From: Nitrospirae bacterium CG1_02_44_142
GTDB lineage: Bacteria; Nitrospirota; Thermodesulfovibrionia; Thermodesulfovibrionales; UBA1546
DNA: 22,591 nucleotides
Reading direction: 5' to 3'
NCBI GenBank assembly: GCA_001871685.1
Contig: MNVK01000056.1
Coordinates: 1-22,591, forward strand
The translations under genes and the position numbers were made by a program. The stretch's first letter is position 1, and each line of letters opens with the position of its first letter. The notes under the pieces are model-generated. The model saw nothing but the letters and a program-made list of their open reading frames with translations. It did no database searches and was not told the DNA's origin. Below, piece after piece: positions 1 through 6,613 of this stretch.

Positions 1-1065
1 TTACAACTCTTTCAGTTTCTCTGCCTGATAATGAGCAATAAGGTTATCTATTATCTCATCAATATTGCCTTCAAGAACGCTCTCCAGCCTATGAAGTGTG
101 AGTCCAATCCTGTGGTCTGTAACTCTGTTCTGCGGAAAATTGTAGGTCCTTATCCTCTCGCTTCTGCCGCCTGTGCCGACCTGAGTTTTTCTGTCAGCAG
201 AGCGTTCTTTATCTTTTTTCTCTATCTCAAATTCAAGAAGTCTTGAACGCAAAACCTTCATTGCCTTTTCCCTGTTTTTTAACTGGGACCTCTCATCCTG
301 ACACTGCGCAACCAGTCCTGTAGGCACATGGGTAATCCTCACTGCGGAATAAGTAGTGTTAACACTCTGCCCGCCTGCCCCTGATGAGCAGAACGTATCA
401 ATCCTCAAATCCTTTTCTTCCACCTTTATATCAACATCTTCTGCCTCAGGCAAAACAGCGACTGTAGCGGCTGATGTGTGAATTCTTCCCGATGCTTCAG
501 TCACGGGCACCCTCTGCACCCTGTGAACACCGCTCTCATATTTCAGCCTGCTGTATGCGCCCTTCCCTGCGATATTTACAATTACCTCTTTTAACCCGCC
601 GAGGCCTGTCGGACTGGAATCAATCACCTCTATCTTCCATCTCCTTGTCTCAGCATATTTGGAATACATCCTGAAAAGCTTTGCCGCGAAAAGAGCCGCC
701 TCTTCTCCGCCTGTGCCTGCCCTTATCTCAAGTATTACGCTTTTTTCATCCATAGAGTCTTTCGGAAGAAGCATTACCTTCAGTTCTTCTTCTATCTTAG
801 GCTTTCTCTCTTTCAGTTCATTAAGCTCTGCCTGCGCAAGCTCGCTCAATTCGTTATCGCCGCCCTTAAGAATTTCCTCCGCTCCTTCCATATCTAACAA
901 GAGTTTTTTGTACTCACGAATCTTTTCAATAACAGACTGAAGTTCGGACTGTTCCTTTGAGTATTTTTGATACTCTTGAGGCGCCGACAGGACCTTCGGG
1001 TCTATCATCTGTTCTGTCAGCTTTTCGTATCTATTTTCTATTGTCCGGAGTTTCTCAAGCAGCAT
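1..1065 (-). CDS. prfA: Peptide chain release factor 1 (RF1)
   Basis: Class I release factor that reads UAA and UAG stop codons and triggers hydrolysis of peptidyl-tRNA on the ribosome. The 354-residue protein has normal RF1 length. The catalytic GGQ motif is at residues 231-233 in a GAGGQSVN context. The codon-reading tripeptide is P-V-T at 187-189 (RVPVTEASGRIHTSA), which is the RF1 type and not the SPF type of RF2. An N-terminal coiled-coil-rich domain covers roughly residues 1-100. The ATG lies inside the end of the DUF1385 gene (11-base overlap) behind a GAGGCGG-like ribosome binding site, so the two are probably translationally coupled. The stop codon is the first three bases of the window, so the gene is just complete. 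Confidence 0.97.
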   Translation of the reverse strand: MLLEKLRTIENRYEKLTEQMIDPKVLSAPQEYQKYSKEQSELQSVIEKIREYKKLLLDMEGAEEILKGGDNELSELAQAELNELKERKPKIEEELKVMLLPKDSMDEKSVILEIRAGTGGEEAALFAAKLFRMYSKYAETRRWKIEVIDSSPTGLGGLKEVIVNIAGKGAYSRLKYESGVHRVQRVPVTEASGRIHTSAATVAVLPEAEDVDIKVEEKDLRIDTFCSSGAGGQSVNTTYSAVRITHVPTGLVAQCQDERSQLKNREKAMKVLRSRLLEFEIEKKDKERSADRKTQVGTGGRSERIRTYNFPQNRVTDHRIGLTLHRLESVLEGNIDEIIDNLIAHYQAEKLKEL

Positions 1066-1945
1066 TTTCCGCCTCTAATTTAAGAACCTCTTTTAATGCT
1101 GTAATGGCAACTTCTATCTGTCTGTCGTCAGGGTCGCGGGTTGTAAGCCTCTGCAAAAGAAGCCCCGGCATGATCATCAAGTGGACAATCGGATTGTCTT
1201 TCATTCTTGCCGATAACTTCAGGAGTTCATAGGAAAGCCCTGCAACTAACGGAATAAGGATAAGCCTTGAGAGGAACTTATAAACAAAAAACCACGACTG
1301 CGGGATAAAAGAAAATACGAAAATGCTTATCAGCATAACTATCAGAAGAAAACTCGTGCCGCATCTCGGGTGGAGGGGGCTGAAAGGCCTCACATTTTCC
1401 ACATTAAGTTCCTCCCCTGCCTCGTATGCATGAATTGTCTTATGCTCAGCGCCGTGATATTCAAATATCCTGCCCATCTCCTTCCAGAGTCCGATTGCCA
1501 CAACATAAATCAAGAATATAAGGACTCTTATTATGCCGTCAACGAGATTAAAGAAAAACGAATTCTCAGAAACAGAAGCAATAACAACGCCAATAAGTTT
1601 AGTTGCATACAGCGGAAAGAGCACAAAAAGCGCAATCCCTATAACAAAGGCGCAGCCGATTGTAAGGCTGAGGATGAAAGGGTTCATCGGTCCGCCTGAG
1701 GCGGATTCATCTTCATCGTATGCCTTGCTCGCAGAGAACTCTATTGCCTTCACTCCAAGGAAAAGAGCATGGAATAAGGCTGCGACTCCCCTGACCATCG
1801 GAACCTTCAGCGCCTTTGGAAATTCGGACAGCCCTTCTCTTTTCACGTGAATATTACCCTTCATGTCCCTTACAGCCACTGTCCAGCCTTTTGGGGACTT
1901 CATCATTACTCCTTCAATTACCGCCTGCCCGCCAATGTTCTTCAT
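1055..1945 (-). CDS. DUF1385 (YqhQ-like) multi-pass membrane protein
   Basis: Conserved membrane protein of the DUF1385 family (B. subtilis YqhQ type); its biochemical function is not established. Of 296 residues, the N-terminus GGQAVIEGVMMKSP (5-18) is the family signature. A central conserved EYHGAEHKT (162-170) and HPRCGTSF (192-199) supply His, Glu and Cys residues that could bind metal, which is inference. Hydrophobic segments lie near 90-115, 138-155, 198-215 and 225-240. The acidic, small-residue stretch around 76-86 (DEDESASGG) is partly encoded by a palindromic TCCGCC-TGA-GGCGGA element, described separately. The order rpmE, DUF1385, prfA is a recurring bacterial arrangement, which suggests a link to translation or envelope housekeeping but proves nothing. 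Confidence 0.93.
   Translation of the reverse strand: MKNIGGQAVIEGVMMKSPKGWTVAVRDMKGNIHVKREGLSEFPKALKVPMVRGVAALFHALFLGVKAIEFSASKAYDEDESASGGPMNPFILSLTIGCAFVIGIALFVLFPLYATKLIGVVIASVSENSFFFNLVDGIIRVLIFLIYVVAIGLWKEMGRIFEYHGAEHKTIHAYEAGEELNVENVRPFSPLHPRCGTSFLLIVMLISIFVFSFIPQSWFFVYKFLSRLILIPLVAGLSYELLKLSARMKDNPIVHLMIMPGLLLQRLTTRDPDDRQIEVAITALKEVLKLEAENAA
1691..1705. repeat. TCCGCC-TGA-GGCGGA mini-palindrome inside the DUF1385 gene
   Basis: Perfect 6-bp arms around TGA. In frame on the minus strand it encodes part of DESASGGP, a low-complexity acidic/small-residue stretch just before the first membrane segment. Its only other copy here is the intergenic one at 13335-13349. Confidence 0.6.
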
Positions 1946-1972
1946 GATATTATCCTTATCCCTATACTTTAC

Positions 1973-2001
1973 ACTATATAAGAAGGTATGCTGATTGAAA
2001 A
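1973..2001 (-). promoter_or_regulatory. Predicted sigma-70-type promoter for DUF1385-prfA
   Basis: On the minus strand there is TTTTCA (1996-2001), a 17-base spacer, then TATAGT (1973-1978). The -10 matches 5 of 6 and the -35 matches 4 of 6 consensus bases at the ideal spacing. The start ATG of the DUF1385 gene lies about 28 bases downstream of the -10. The call rests on sequence only. Confidence 0.55.
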
Positions 2002-2002
2002 A

Positions 2003-2040
2003 GTTTTGAGCGACGCCTATTAGTATTGGCTGACCACACT
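2003..2040 (-). other. Sequence resembling the 3' end of 23S rRNA (fragment)
   Basis: The minus strand reads GTCAGCCAATACTAATAGG (2016-2034) followed by CGTCGCTCAAAAC. This follows the pattern of the last part of bacterial 23S rRNA, where a conserved AGCTGACC-ATACTAAT-G block comes just before the terminal strand that pairs with the 5' end. I could not extend a convincing match upstream beyond about position 2055, and no 5S gene follows, so at most this is a short relic or duplication. It lies within an otherwise normal rpmE-DUF1385-prfA order, which argues against a misassembly. The similarity is from memory of the conserved block, not from an alignment. Confidence 0.45.
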
Positions 2041-2056
2041 ACATTTCAAATCTTGT

Positions 2057-2080
2057 AATCCCGAACATCGGTTCGGGATT
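2057..2080. repeat. Perfect 10-bp inverted repeat with 4-base loop
   Basis: AATCCCGAAC (2057-2066), loop ATCG, then GTTCGGGATT (2071-2080) form a perfect palindrome. No U-run follows on either strand, so it does not look like a terminator. It sits in the spacer between rpmE and the DUF1385 gene, next to the 23S-like fragment. Its compact shape resembles dispersed palindromic (REP-like) elements. Confidence 0.6.
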
Positions 2081-2191
2081 CAACCACTAATATTTTTCCT
2101 AAACAGATATCCAAATCGGACTTTTAATATTCAGTCGCATTCAAAAGCTTTGAAAGCAGCGTGCCTTCTTGTTCTTTCAGTAAATGCCAAT

Positions 2192-2229
2192 AAAAAAGCC
2201 GTCCAGACGCAATGCCGGAACGACTTTTT
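2192..2229 (-). terminator. Intrinsic terminator after rpmE
   Basis: On the minus strand a stem GTCGTTC pairs with GGACGGC (two G-T pairs) around a loop of about 13 bases. It is extended by A-T pairs and followed by a run of six T. It starts about 14 bases after the rpmE stop codon, so rpmE is probably a single-gene transcript. The A-run on the other side makes it symmetrical, but no plus-strand gene needs it. Confidence 0.75.
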
Positions 2230-2242
2230 CTCCTAAGTATAG

Positions 2243-2452
2243 CTACTTCTTGGTCTTTTTTGCGTATTTCTTCTTAAACTTCTCCACCCTTCCTTCAGCG
2301 TCAAGTATCTTCTGCTTCCCTGTAAAAAACGGATGGCACATTGAGCAGATATCAACGTGAATCTTGGGGCTGGTTGACCTTGTGACAAAACTCTCGCCGC
2401 AGGCGCAGAGCACCTTCACCTCTTTATACTCCGGATGTATTCCCTCTTTCAA
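2243..2452 (-). CDS. rpmE: Ribosomal protein L31, zinc-binding (type A)
   Basis: Large-subunit protein that helps bridge the two ribosomal subunits. The 69-residue sequence has the zinc site C16-x-C18 ... C36-x2-C39 of the C+ form, as opposed to the zinc-independent form induced under zinc starvation. A basic tail ends in KKYAKKTKK. The start is a TTG: the strong site AGGAGG (2459-2464) stands six bases upstream and the product MKEGIHPEYKEV begins as family members do. It has its own promoter (2485-2514) and terminator (2192-2229), with DUF1385 and prfA next downstream. Confidence 0.95.
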   Translation of the reverse strand: MKEGIHPEYKEVKVLCACGESFVTRSTSPKIHVDICSMCHPFFTGKQKILDAEGRVEKFKKKYAKKTKK

Positions 2453-2458
2453 CTCAAT

Positions 2459-2464
2459 CCTCCT
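2459..2464 (-). promoter_or_regulatory. Ribosome binding site fixing the TTG start of rpmE
   Basis: A consensus AGGAGG on the minus strand is six bases before the TTG codon at 2450-2452. No ATG or GTG gives a family-like N-terminus, so this site decides the start. Confidence 0.8.
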
Positions 2465-2484
2465 TGCACTTCCTTTTATTTTAT

Positions 2485-2514
2485 ATTATAAAAAATCTTG
2501 AATAATTTTAGCAA
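2485..2514 (-). promoter_or_regulatory. Predicted promoter of rpmE
   Basis: On the minus strand: TTGCTA (2509-2514), an 18-base AT-rich spacer, and a perfect TATAAT (2485-2490). The expected transcription start leaves a leader of about 25 bases before the TTG start, containing the AGGAGG site. Confidence 0.65.
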
Positions 2515-2525
2515 CTCTCATAACT

Positions 2526-2616
2526 CCCCTCCCCTTGTGGGAGGGGACAAAGGGGAGGGGTAACCTTCTGTGTCATTTTCACCCTCACCCTATCCCTCTC
2601 CCATCAAGGGAGAGGG
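2526..2616. repeat. Two adjacent C/G-rich palindromic repeats
   Basis: First element: CCCCTCCC (2526-2533) pairs with GGGAGGGG (2539-2546). The longer CCCCTCCCC (2526-2534) can alternatively pair with GGGGAGGGG (2552-2560), so two hairpins compete. Second element: CCCTCTCCC (2594-2602), loop ATCAA, GGGAGAGGG (2608-2616). They fill most of the 190-base spacer between the pilZ-type gene and rpmE. The sequence style matches dispersed intergenic repeats seen in many environmental bacterial genomes (recalled, not searched). They may also end or protect the long upstream transcript. Confidence 0.75.
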
Positions 2617-2642
2617 GACTTCAAGGAATTTCTATCTCCGTT

Positions 2643-2936
2643 TCAGCCTTCTATATACATTTTTATCTTTTCGCTGCTTTCGGGCGAGAGCTCAACAAAT
2701 TTAACGCCTATGCCGATATTAGGCTGGGCGTGCTGAACACGCGCCATCACATTAATGGCGTCTTCTCCGATTTTAAATCTGAGTTCAAAAATTGTTCCCG
2801 GGATAAAACTGGACTGCGTGTAGATATACATCCCATCTATGCTTATATCAAGCGCCTCTGCCTTTATCACGCCGTTTATCACTACATCTTTGTGAACCAG
2901 CGCCCTTCTTGTTCTCCTGTCATCTGCGCCGCTCAT
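2643..2936 (-). CDS. Small single-domain PilZ protein (c-di-GMP receptor candidate)
   Basis: A 97-residue protein made almost entirely of one PilZ domain. The two halves of the cyclic-di-GMP binding signature are present: R7-x3-R11 (DRRTRR) near the N-terminus and D30-x-S32-x2-G35 (DISIDG). The rest has the alternating pattern of a beta barrel, and there is no signal peptide, membrane segment or output domain. Its ATG overlaps the accC stop codon (ATGA), so it is translated with the biotin carboxylase gene and is the last gene of that unit. The family binds c-di-GMP and acts by contact with a partner. The partner here is unknown, and a link to acetyl-CoA carboxylase is only suggested by position. 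Confidence 0.85.
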   Translation of the reverse strand: MSGADDRRTRRALVHKDVVINGVIKAEALDISIDGMYIYTQSSFIPGTIFELRFKIGEDAINVMARVQHAQPNIGIGVKFVELSPESSEKIKMYIEG

Positions 2937-4294
2937 TGCTTATCCTTTGCCGAACCGTTAATCTTATCAACAAACCCCGTATTGAACTCGCCGTTCACAA
3001 AGTCAGGTTGTGAAAAGACCTTCTTGTGAAAAGGTATTGTTGTCTTTATTCCCTCAATGATAAATTCATCAAGGGAGCGTTTCATTCTTGAGACAGCCTC
3101 TTCCCTGTTTCTGCCGTGCACAATGACCTTTGCTATAAGCGAGTCGTAATATGAAGGCACTGTCCAGCCGCTGTAAACAGCAGTGTCCACGCGAACTCCG
3201 GGGCCGCCGGGCAGAGACAGGAATGTAATTTTGCCGGGATTCGGGATAAAACGTTCAGGGTCTTCGGCGTTTATCCTGCACTCTATCGCATGGCCGTAAA
3301 ATTTTATCTGGTGCTGCTTGTAATCTATAAGGGAGCCTGCAGCAAGTTTTATCTGTTCCTTTATCAGGTCCATGCCGCTGACCATCTCTGTGACAGGATG
3401 TTCAACCTGAACCCTTGTGTTTATCTCCATGAAATATACATTCCCCTCCTTATCTACGATAAACTCTATTGTGCCGATATTCCTGTACTTCATAGCCTTT
3501 GCCGCCCTTACAGCAAGCTCTCCGATTTTTTTTCTGAATTTCTCTGTTGAGACAGGAGATGGGGCTTCTTCTATCAGTTTCTGATGTCTCCTCTGTATTG
3601 AGCAGTCTCTCTCTCCGAAATGCACCGTATTACCTTTGCTGTCAGCGGCTATCTGGACTTCTATGTGTCTTATCTCAGGTATATACTGCTCAATATAGAG
3701 TTCACCGTTTCCGAATGCGGCAAACGCTTCCCTCTGAGCCATATGGAATGCATGCTCAAGTTCACTTTCTTCATTTACAATTCGCATTCCCCTGCCTCCG
3801 CCTCCGGCAGACGCCTTAACAATGACAGGGAAACCTATTTTCTTTGCCACCTTCATGGCAAGCTCTTCTGAAATAACAGGGCCGTCGCTTCCCGGCACAA
3901 CAGGAATACCCCGCCTTTTCATCATCTGCCTTGCCTTTGCCTTATCGCCGCCGATTTTTATATTCTCAGGCGTAGGCCCGATAAATGTTATCCCTGATGT
4001 GGCGCATGCCTCTGCAAAATGGGGATTTTCAGATAAGAAACCATAACCCGGATGCACTGCCTCTGAATCCGTTATTTCAGCGGCGCTAAGAATGCCCGGG
4101 ATATTAAGATAGCTCTGAGCAGAATTCGCAGGCCCGATGCAGACGGCCTCATCTGCAAGCCTGACATGCAGAGCCTCTTTTTCTACGTCCGAATATACGG
4201 CTACTGTCTTTATGCCGAGTTCCTTGCAGGCGCGTATAACCCTCACTGCAATTTCACCGCGGTTTGCTATCAAAATTTTTTTAAATAATTCCAT
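2933..4294 (-). CDS. accC: Acetyl-CoA carboxylase, biotin carboxylase subunit
   Basis: ATP-grasp enzyme that carboxylates the biotin on AccB using bicarbonate and ATP, the first half of malonyl-CoA synthesis. The 453 residues match the family length. Visible signatures are the N-terminal KKILIANRGEIAVRVIRA, HPGYGFLSEN (81-90), the glycine-rich ATP loop SAGGGGRGM (162-170), and the metal-ligand and catalytic segment MEINTRVQVEHPVTE (289-303). A C-terminal biotin carboxylase domain with RINAEDP follows. The gene lies 85 bases downstream of accB, a gap filled by a repeat, and shares an ATGA overlap with the PilZ gene after it. The alternative, pyruvate carboxylase subunit A, is less likely next to this short BCCP. 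Confidence 0.96.
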   Translation of the reverse strand: MELFKKILIANRGEIAVRVIRACKELGIKTVAVYSDVEKEALHVRLADEAVCIGPANSAQSYLNIPGILSAAEITDSEAVHPGYGFLSENPHFAEACATSGITFIGPTPENIKIGGDKAKARQMMKRRGIPVVPGSDGPVISEELAMKVAKKIGFPVIVKASAGGGGRGMRIVNEESELEHAFHMAQREAFAAFGNGELYIEQYIPEIRHIEVQIAADSKGNTVHFGERDCSIQRRHQKLIEEAPSPVSTEKFRKKIGELAVRAAKAMKYRNIGTIEFIVDKEGNVYFMEINTRVQVEHPVTEMVSGMDLIKEQIKLAAGSLIDYKQHQIKFYGHAIECRINAEDPERFIPNPGKITFLSLPGGPGVRVDTAVYSGWTVPSYYDSLIAKVIVHGRNREEAVSRMKRSLDEFIIEGIKTTIPFHKKVFSQPDFVNGEFNTGFVDKINGSAKDKQ

Positions 4295-4310
4295 AGTCCA
4301 CCTTTATAGC

Positions 4311-4370
4311 GTCAGTTTTTAGTGTCTGTGTCAGTATATAATTTTTTCTGACACTAATCACTGTCACTAA
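4311..4370. repeat. TGTCAGT/ACTGACA-word repeat, copy 1 (accB-accC gap)
   Basis: This gap shares a block order with the gap upstream of pepP's end (5401-5466). Both have GTCAGTT, then CTGTGTCAGT, then an AT-rich centre, then GACACTAATCAC, then TGTCACT. Within the copy GTGTCAG (4328-4334) and CTGACAC (4348-4354) can form a stem. The two copies flank the accB-efp pair. The accB stop codon lies just beyond the element. Confidence 0.75.
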
Positions 4371-4379
4371 ATACTTACA

Positions 4380-4811
4380 CTAAATAACCGGTTCAATCAA
4401 AAAGAGCGGCTCGCCGTATTCCACGGAATGCCCGTTTTCAACAAGTATCCTGACAATAACGCCTTCCACCTCTGATTCTATCTCGTTCATGAGTTTCATC
4501 GCCTCTATGATACACAATACCTGACCCTTCTTTACTATTGAACCCACCTGCACAAATGACTCACCTTCCGGAGACGACGACCTGTAGAATGTCCCTACTA
4601 TTGGCGAGGTTACTGTAATAAGCCTCTGGGCGTCCTCTGCTGTTTCAGCCGCCGGTTTTTCATGCGCAGCCGCAGGCCTTGACAGTTCAATTGAAGACAG
4701 CCGCTTCTCTCTCCGTATCTTAACCTTACTGCCGTCTTTTTCTATCTGAAGTTCTGTAATATCTGTGTCCTTAAGCAGTTCTATGAGTCCTTTTAAATCA
4801 TCAATTTCCAT
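4380..4811 (-). CDS. accB: Biotin carboxyl carrier protein of acetyl-CoA carboxylase
   Basis: Carrier subunit whose biotinyl-lysine shuttles CO2 from AccC to the carboxyltransferase. Of 143 residues, the biotin attachment motif E-A-M-K-L-M places the modified lysine at K106, inside a C-terminal lipoyl/biotinyl domain (about 66-143). The N-terminal part (1-38, IDDLKGLIELLKDTDITELQI) matches the helical start of AccB proteins. An alanine/proline/glutamate-rich linker spans about 46-62. It starts 9 bases after the efp stop with a GGAGGGA-like binding site. The efp-accB-accC order is common in bacteria. The accA/accD carboxyltransferase genes are not in this window. Confidence 0.95.
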   Translation of the reverse strand: MEIDDLKGLIELLKDTDITELQIEKDGSKVKIRREKRLSSIELSRPAAAHEKPAAETAEDAQRLITVTSPIVGTFYRSSSPEGESFVQVGSIVKKGQVLCIIEAMKLMNEIESEVEGVIVRILVENGHSVEYGEPLFLIEPVI

Positions 4812-4820
4812 TGTTCCCTC

Positions 4821-5384
4821 CTACTTTACTCTCTCCATATATTCAGATGTTCTTGTATCAACTCTTATCATGTCTCCCTCATTTATATGAAAGGGCACTC
4901 TGACCACAGCCCCTGTTTCCAAGGTTGCAGGCTTCCCCCCTCCTGAGGCTGTATCGCCTTTAAAGCCCGCAGGGTCTGTCTTTACAACTTTGAGCTCAAC
5001 GAATGTCGGAATCTCCACACTTATAGGCACGTCCTTATGATACAGCACCTTAACCTTCATGTTCTCCTTAATGAATCTTACCGCCTCGCCAAGCTGCTCG
5101 CTCCTGAACGGCGTTTGCTCATAAGTCTCTTCATCCATAAAGTAATAGAGTTCATCCTGTGCATACAGATACTGCATGTTCTTTTCTTCAAGCCCGGGGG
5201 TTTCAAGTTTCTCGCCTGACCTGAATGTCTCTTCAAGAACTGCCCCGGTTTTAATATTCCTCATTTTTGTCCTGACTATAGCGCCGCCCCTTCCCATCTT
5301 AACGTGCTGAAATTCTACTATCTCGCAGGGTTCACCTTTGAACTCTACTTTAAGCCCTTTTCTGAAATCACTTGTTGAAATCAA
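4821..5384 (-). CDS. efp: Elongation factor P
   Basis: Binds the ribosome between the P and E sites and rescues stalling at consecutive prolines. The 187 residues cover the three beta-barrel domains. The C-terminal signature KPATLETGAVVRVPFHINEGDMIRVDTRTSEY is split over the end of the protein. At the tip of the domain I loop (HVKMGRGGA) position 32 is arginine, where the E. coli protein has the lysine that is beta-lysylated. This is therefore not an EpmA/EpmB-type substrate. An arginine is also found in Thermus-type proteins and in EarP-rhamnosylated ones. The gene starts at an ATT-rich MISTSDFRKG N-terminus behind GGGAGGC and precedes accB by 9 bases. Confidence 0.96.
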   Translation of the reverse strand: MISTSDFRKGLKVEFKGEPCEIVEFQHVKMGRGGAIVRTKMRNIKTGAVLEETFRSGEKLETPGLEEKNMQYLYAQDELYYFMDEETYEQTPFRSEQLGEAVRFIKENMKVKVLYHKDVPISVEIPTFVELKVVKTDPAGFKGDTASGGGKPATLETGAVVRVPFHINEGDMIRVDTRTSEYMERVK

Positions 5385-5400
5385 TTATGCCTCCCTAATA

Positions 5401-5466
5401 GTGTCAGTTCCCAGTGCCTGTGTCAGTGACAAATTTTACAAGACACTAATCACTGACACTGTCACT
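5401..5466. repeat. TGTCAGT/ACTGACA-word repeat, copy 2 (pepP-efp gap)
   Basis: Second copy of the family seen at 4311-4370. AGTGTCAGT (5400-5408) is the exact reverse complement of ACTGACACT (5452-5460), and an internal GTGTCAGTG (5420-5428) can pair with the same arm, giving alternative hairpins. The pepP stop codon (5462-5464) lies within the right edge. The short words TGTCAG and GACACT recur in both orientations. Confidence 0.75.
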
Positions 5467-6607
5467 TAATTATTTCCAAACCCCTCGGCAGTCTCGTCAG
5501 CACCTCAGCCCCTTTCGGCTTCACAAGCGCCATATCCTCTATTCTCACCCCGCCTACGCCCGGAACATAAATACCCGGCTCTATCGTAAACACCATGTCC
5601 TCCTTAATGCGCTCTCTCCTGTTCCAGGTTATGTGCGGCGCCTCATGAACCTGAAGCCCGACGCCATGCCCTGTGCCATGGCCAAAGAATTCAGCATATC
5701 CTGCCTTTTTTATAACATCCCGTGCAGAATTGTCAATCTCCCTGCCGTCCACGCCCGGTGAAATTGTAGAGACAGCCTTTCTGTTTGCTTTTAATACTAT
5801 ATTGTATATTTCCTTTTTCTTCCCGATGTCAGAGCCTTTCATAAGCAGCGTCCGCGTCATATCAGAAAAATAACCTTCTGCCTCTCCTCCCCAATCTATA
5901 ACGACAAGGTCTCCGGCATTTAGTCTTTTCTCCGAGGGCCTCGCATGAGGCATTGATGAATTTCTGCCCGAAGCGATTATTGTATCAAACGGAATGCTCC
6001 TGCATCCTTTTTTTTTGAGATTCTCCTCAAGCATCGCTGCTATCCTATTCTCTTTTGCCCCCCTTTTGATATACGGCTTCAGCTCAAGAAATGCTGACTC
6101 CGCACGTCTTACAGCCTCTTTAATCAACAGCTTTTCCCTTTTGTTTTTTACCGCCCTGAGCCTTTCAATAAAATCCTTAAAAGGTTTAAGGACAATGCCC
6201 TTTTTTGAAAGCGCATCAAAAAATCCATAAGAAACAGATGATTCAAAACCAAGCCTGTTTATCCCAAGCTTTTTGGCAAGAGCAGAGACAGTTATGGCTC
6301 TTTTCTCTTTCTCAATAACAATATCCCATCCCTTCACATCGCTTTCCGCCTGCTCTTTATATCTGAAGTCAGTAACAAAGAAATTCGCTGTCTTCGTTAT
6401 CAGCAGAAACCCTGAAGAGCCTCTAAATCCTGTGAGATACCTGATATTATCTATATCAGTCGTAAGAAACCCGTCAATGCCTTTAAAAGACGCTCTTATG
6501 CCGTCAAGCCGTGAGTTCACTCTAAATCCCCCCATCCCCCCTTTACTAAAGGGGGGTGAGGGGGGATTACTATCGTTCAGTTTCACTATTTTTGCTTTAA
6601 GACTCAC
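5462..6607 (-). CDS. pepP: Xaa-Pro aminopeptidase (M24B family), PepP-type
   Basis: Metallopeptidase that removes an N-terminal residue preceding proline. The pita-bread fold supplies the five metal ligands D238, D249, H314, E343 and E357, in VIDWGGEAEGYFSDMTRT, HGTGHGVGLQVHE, FTIEPGIYV and GGVRIEDM. An N-terminal creatinase-like domain (YLTGFRGSSGFLL) precedes it. The longest frame (381 residues) begins at a GTG with no good binding site, and residues 14-28 are encoded by a dispersed palindrome. A GTG at 6518-6520 (MNSRLDGIRAS) gives 352 residues, the usual size of short PepP proteins, and follows GGGGGGATTTAGA. I think the shorter start is at least as likely. It follows aroQ by six bases. 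Confidence 0.9.
   Translation of the reverse strand: MSLKAKIVKLNDSNPPSPPFSKGGMGGFRVNSRLDGIRASFKGIDGFLTTDIDNIRYLTGFRGSSGFLLITKTANFFVTDFRYKEQAESDVKGWDIVIEKEKRAITVSALAKKLGINRLGFESSVSYGFFDALSKKGIVLKPFKDFIERLRAVKNKREKLLIKEAVRRAESAFLELKPYIKRGAKENRIAAMLEENLKKKGCRSIPFDTIIASGRNSSMPHARPSEKRLNAGDLVVIDWGGEAEGYFSDMTRTLLMKGSDIGKKKEIYNIVLKANRKAVSTISPGVDGREIDNSARDVIKKAGYAEFFGHGTGHGVGLQVHEAPHITWNRRERIKEDMVFTIEPGIYVPGVGGVRIEDMALVKPKGAEVLTRLPRGLEIIK
6525..6568. repeat. Nested G/C-run palindrome at the 5' end of pepP
   Basis: Outer arms AATCCCCCC (6525-6533) and GGGGGGATT (6560-6568) enclose inner arms CCCCCCTTT (6536-6544) and AAAGGGGGG (6548-6556) around an ACT loop. On the minus strand it is in frame with pepP and reads NPPSPPFSKGGMGGF. 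This peptide recurs as a translated artefact in many genomes that carry this repeat type (recalled, not searched). It either lies in the leader of pepP or has added a short insertion to the protein. Confidence 0.85.
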
Positions 6608-6613
6608 CAGCGT

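Noticed and set aside
2535..3029. Plus-strand open frame of 164 codons across the repeats and the PilZ gene
   Set aside because: It runs antisense through the PilZ and accC genes, its start is in a repeat, and the product has no recognisable family. It is a shadow frame.
5462..6607. Frameshift or broken gene at the 5' end of pepP
   Set aside because: The frame is continuous and all five metal ligands are intact. The odd N-terminus is explained by the in-frame palindrome and a likely downstream start.
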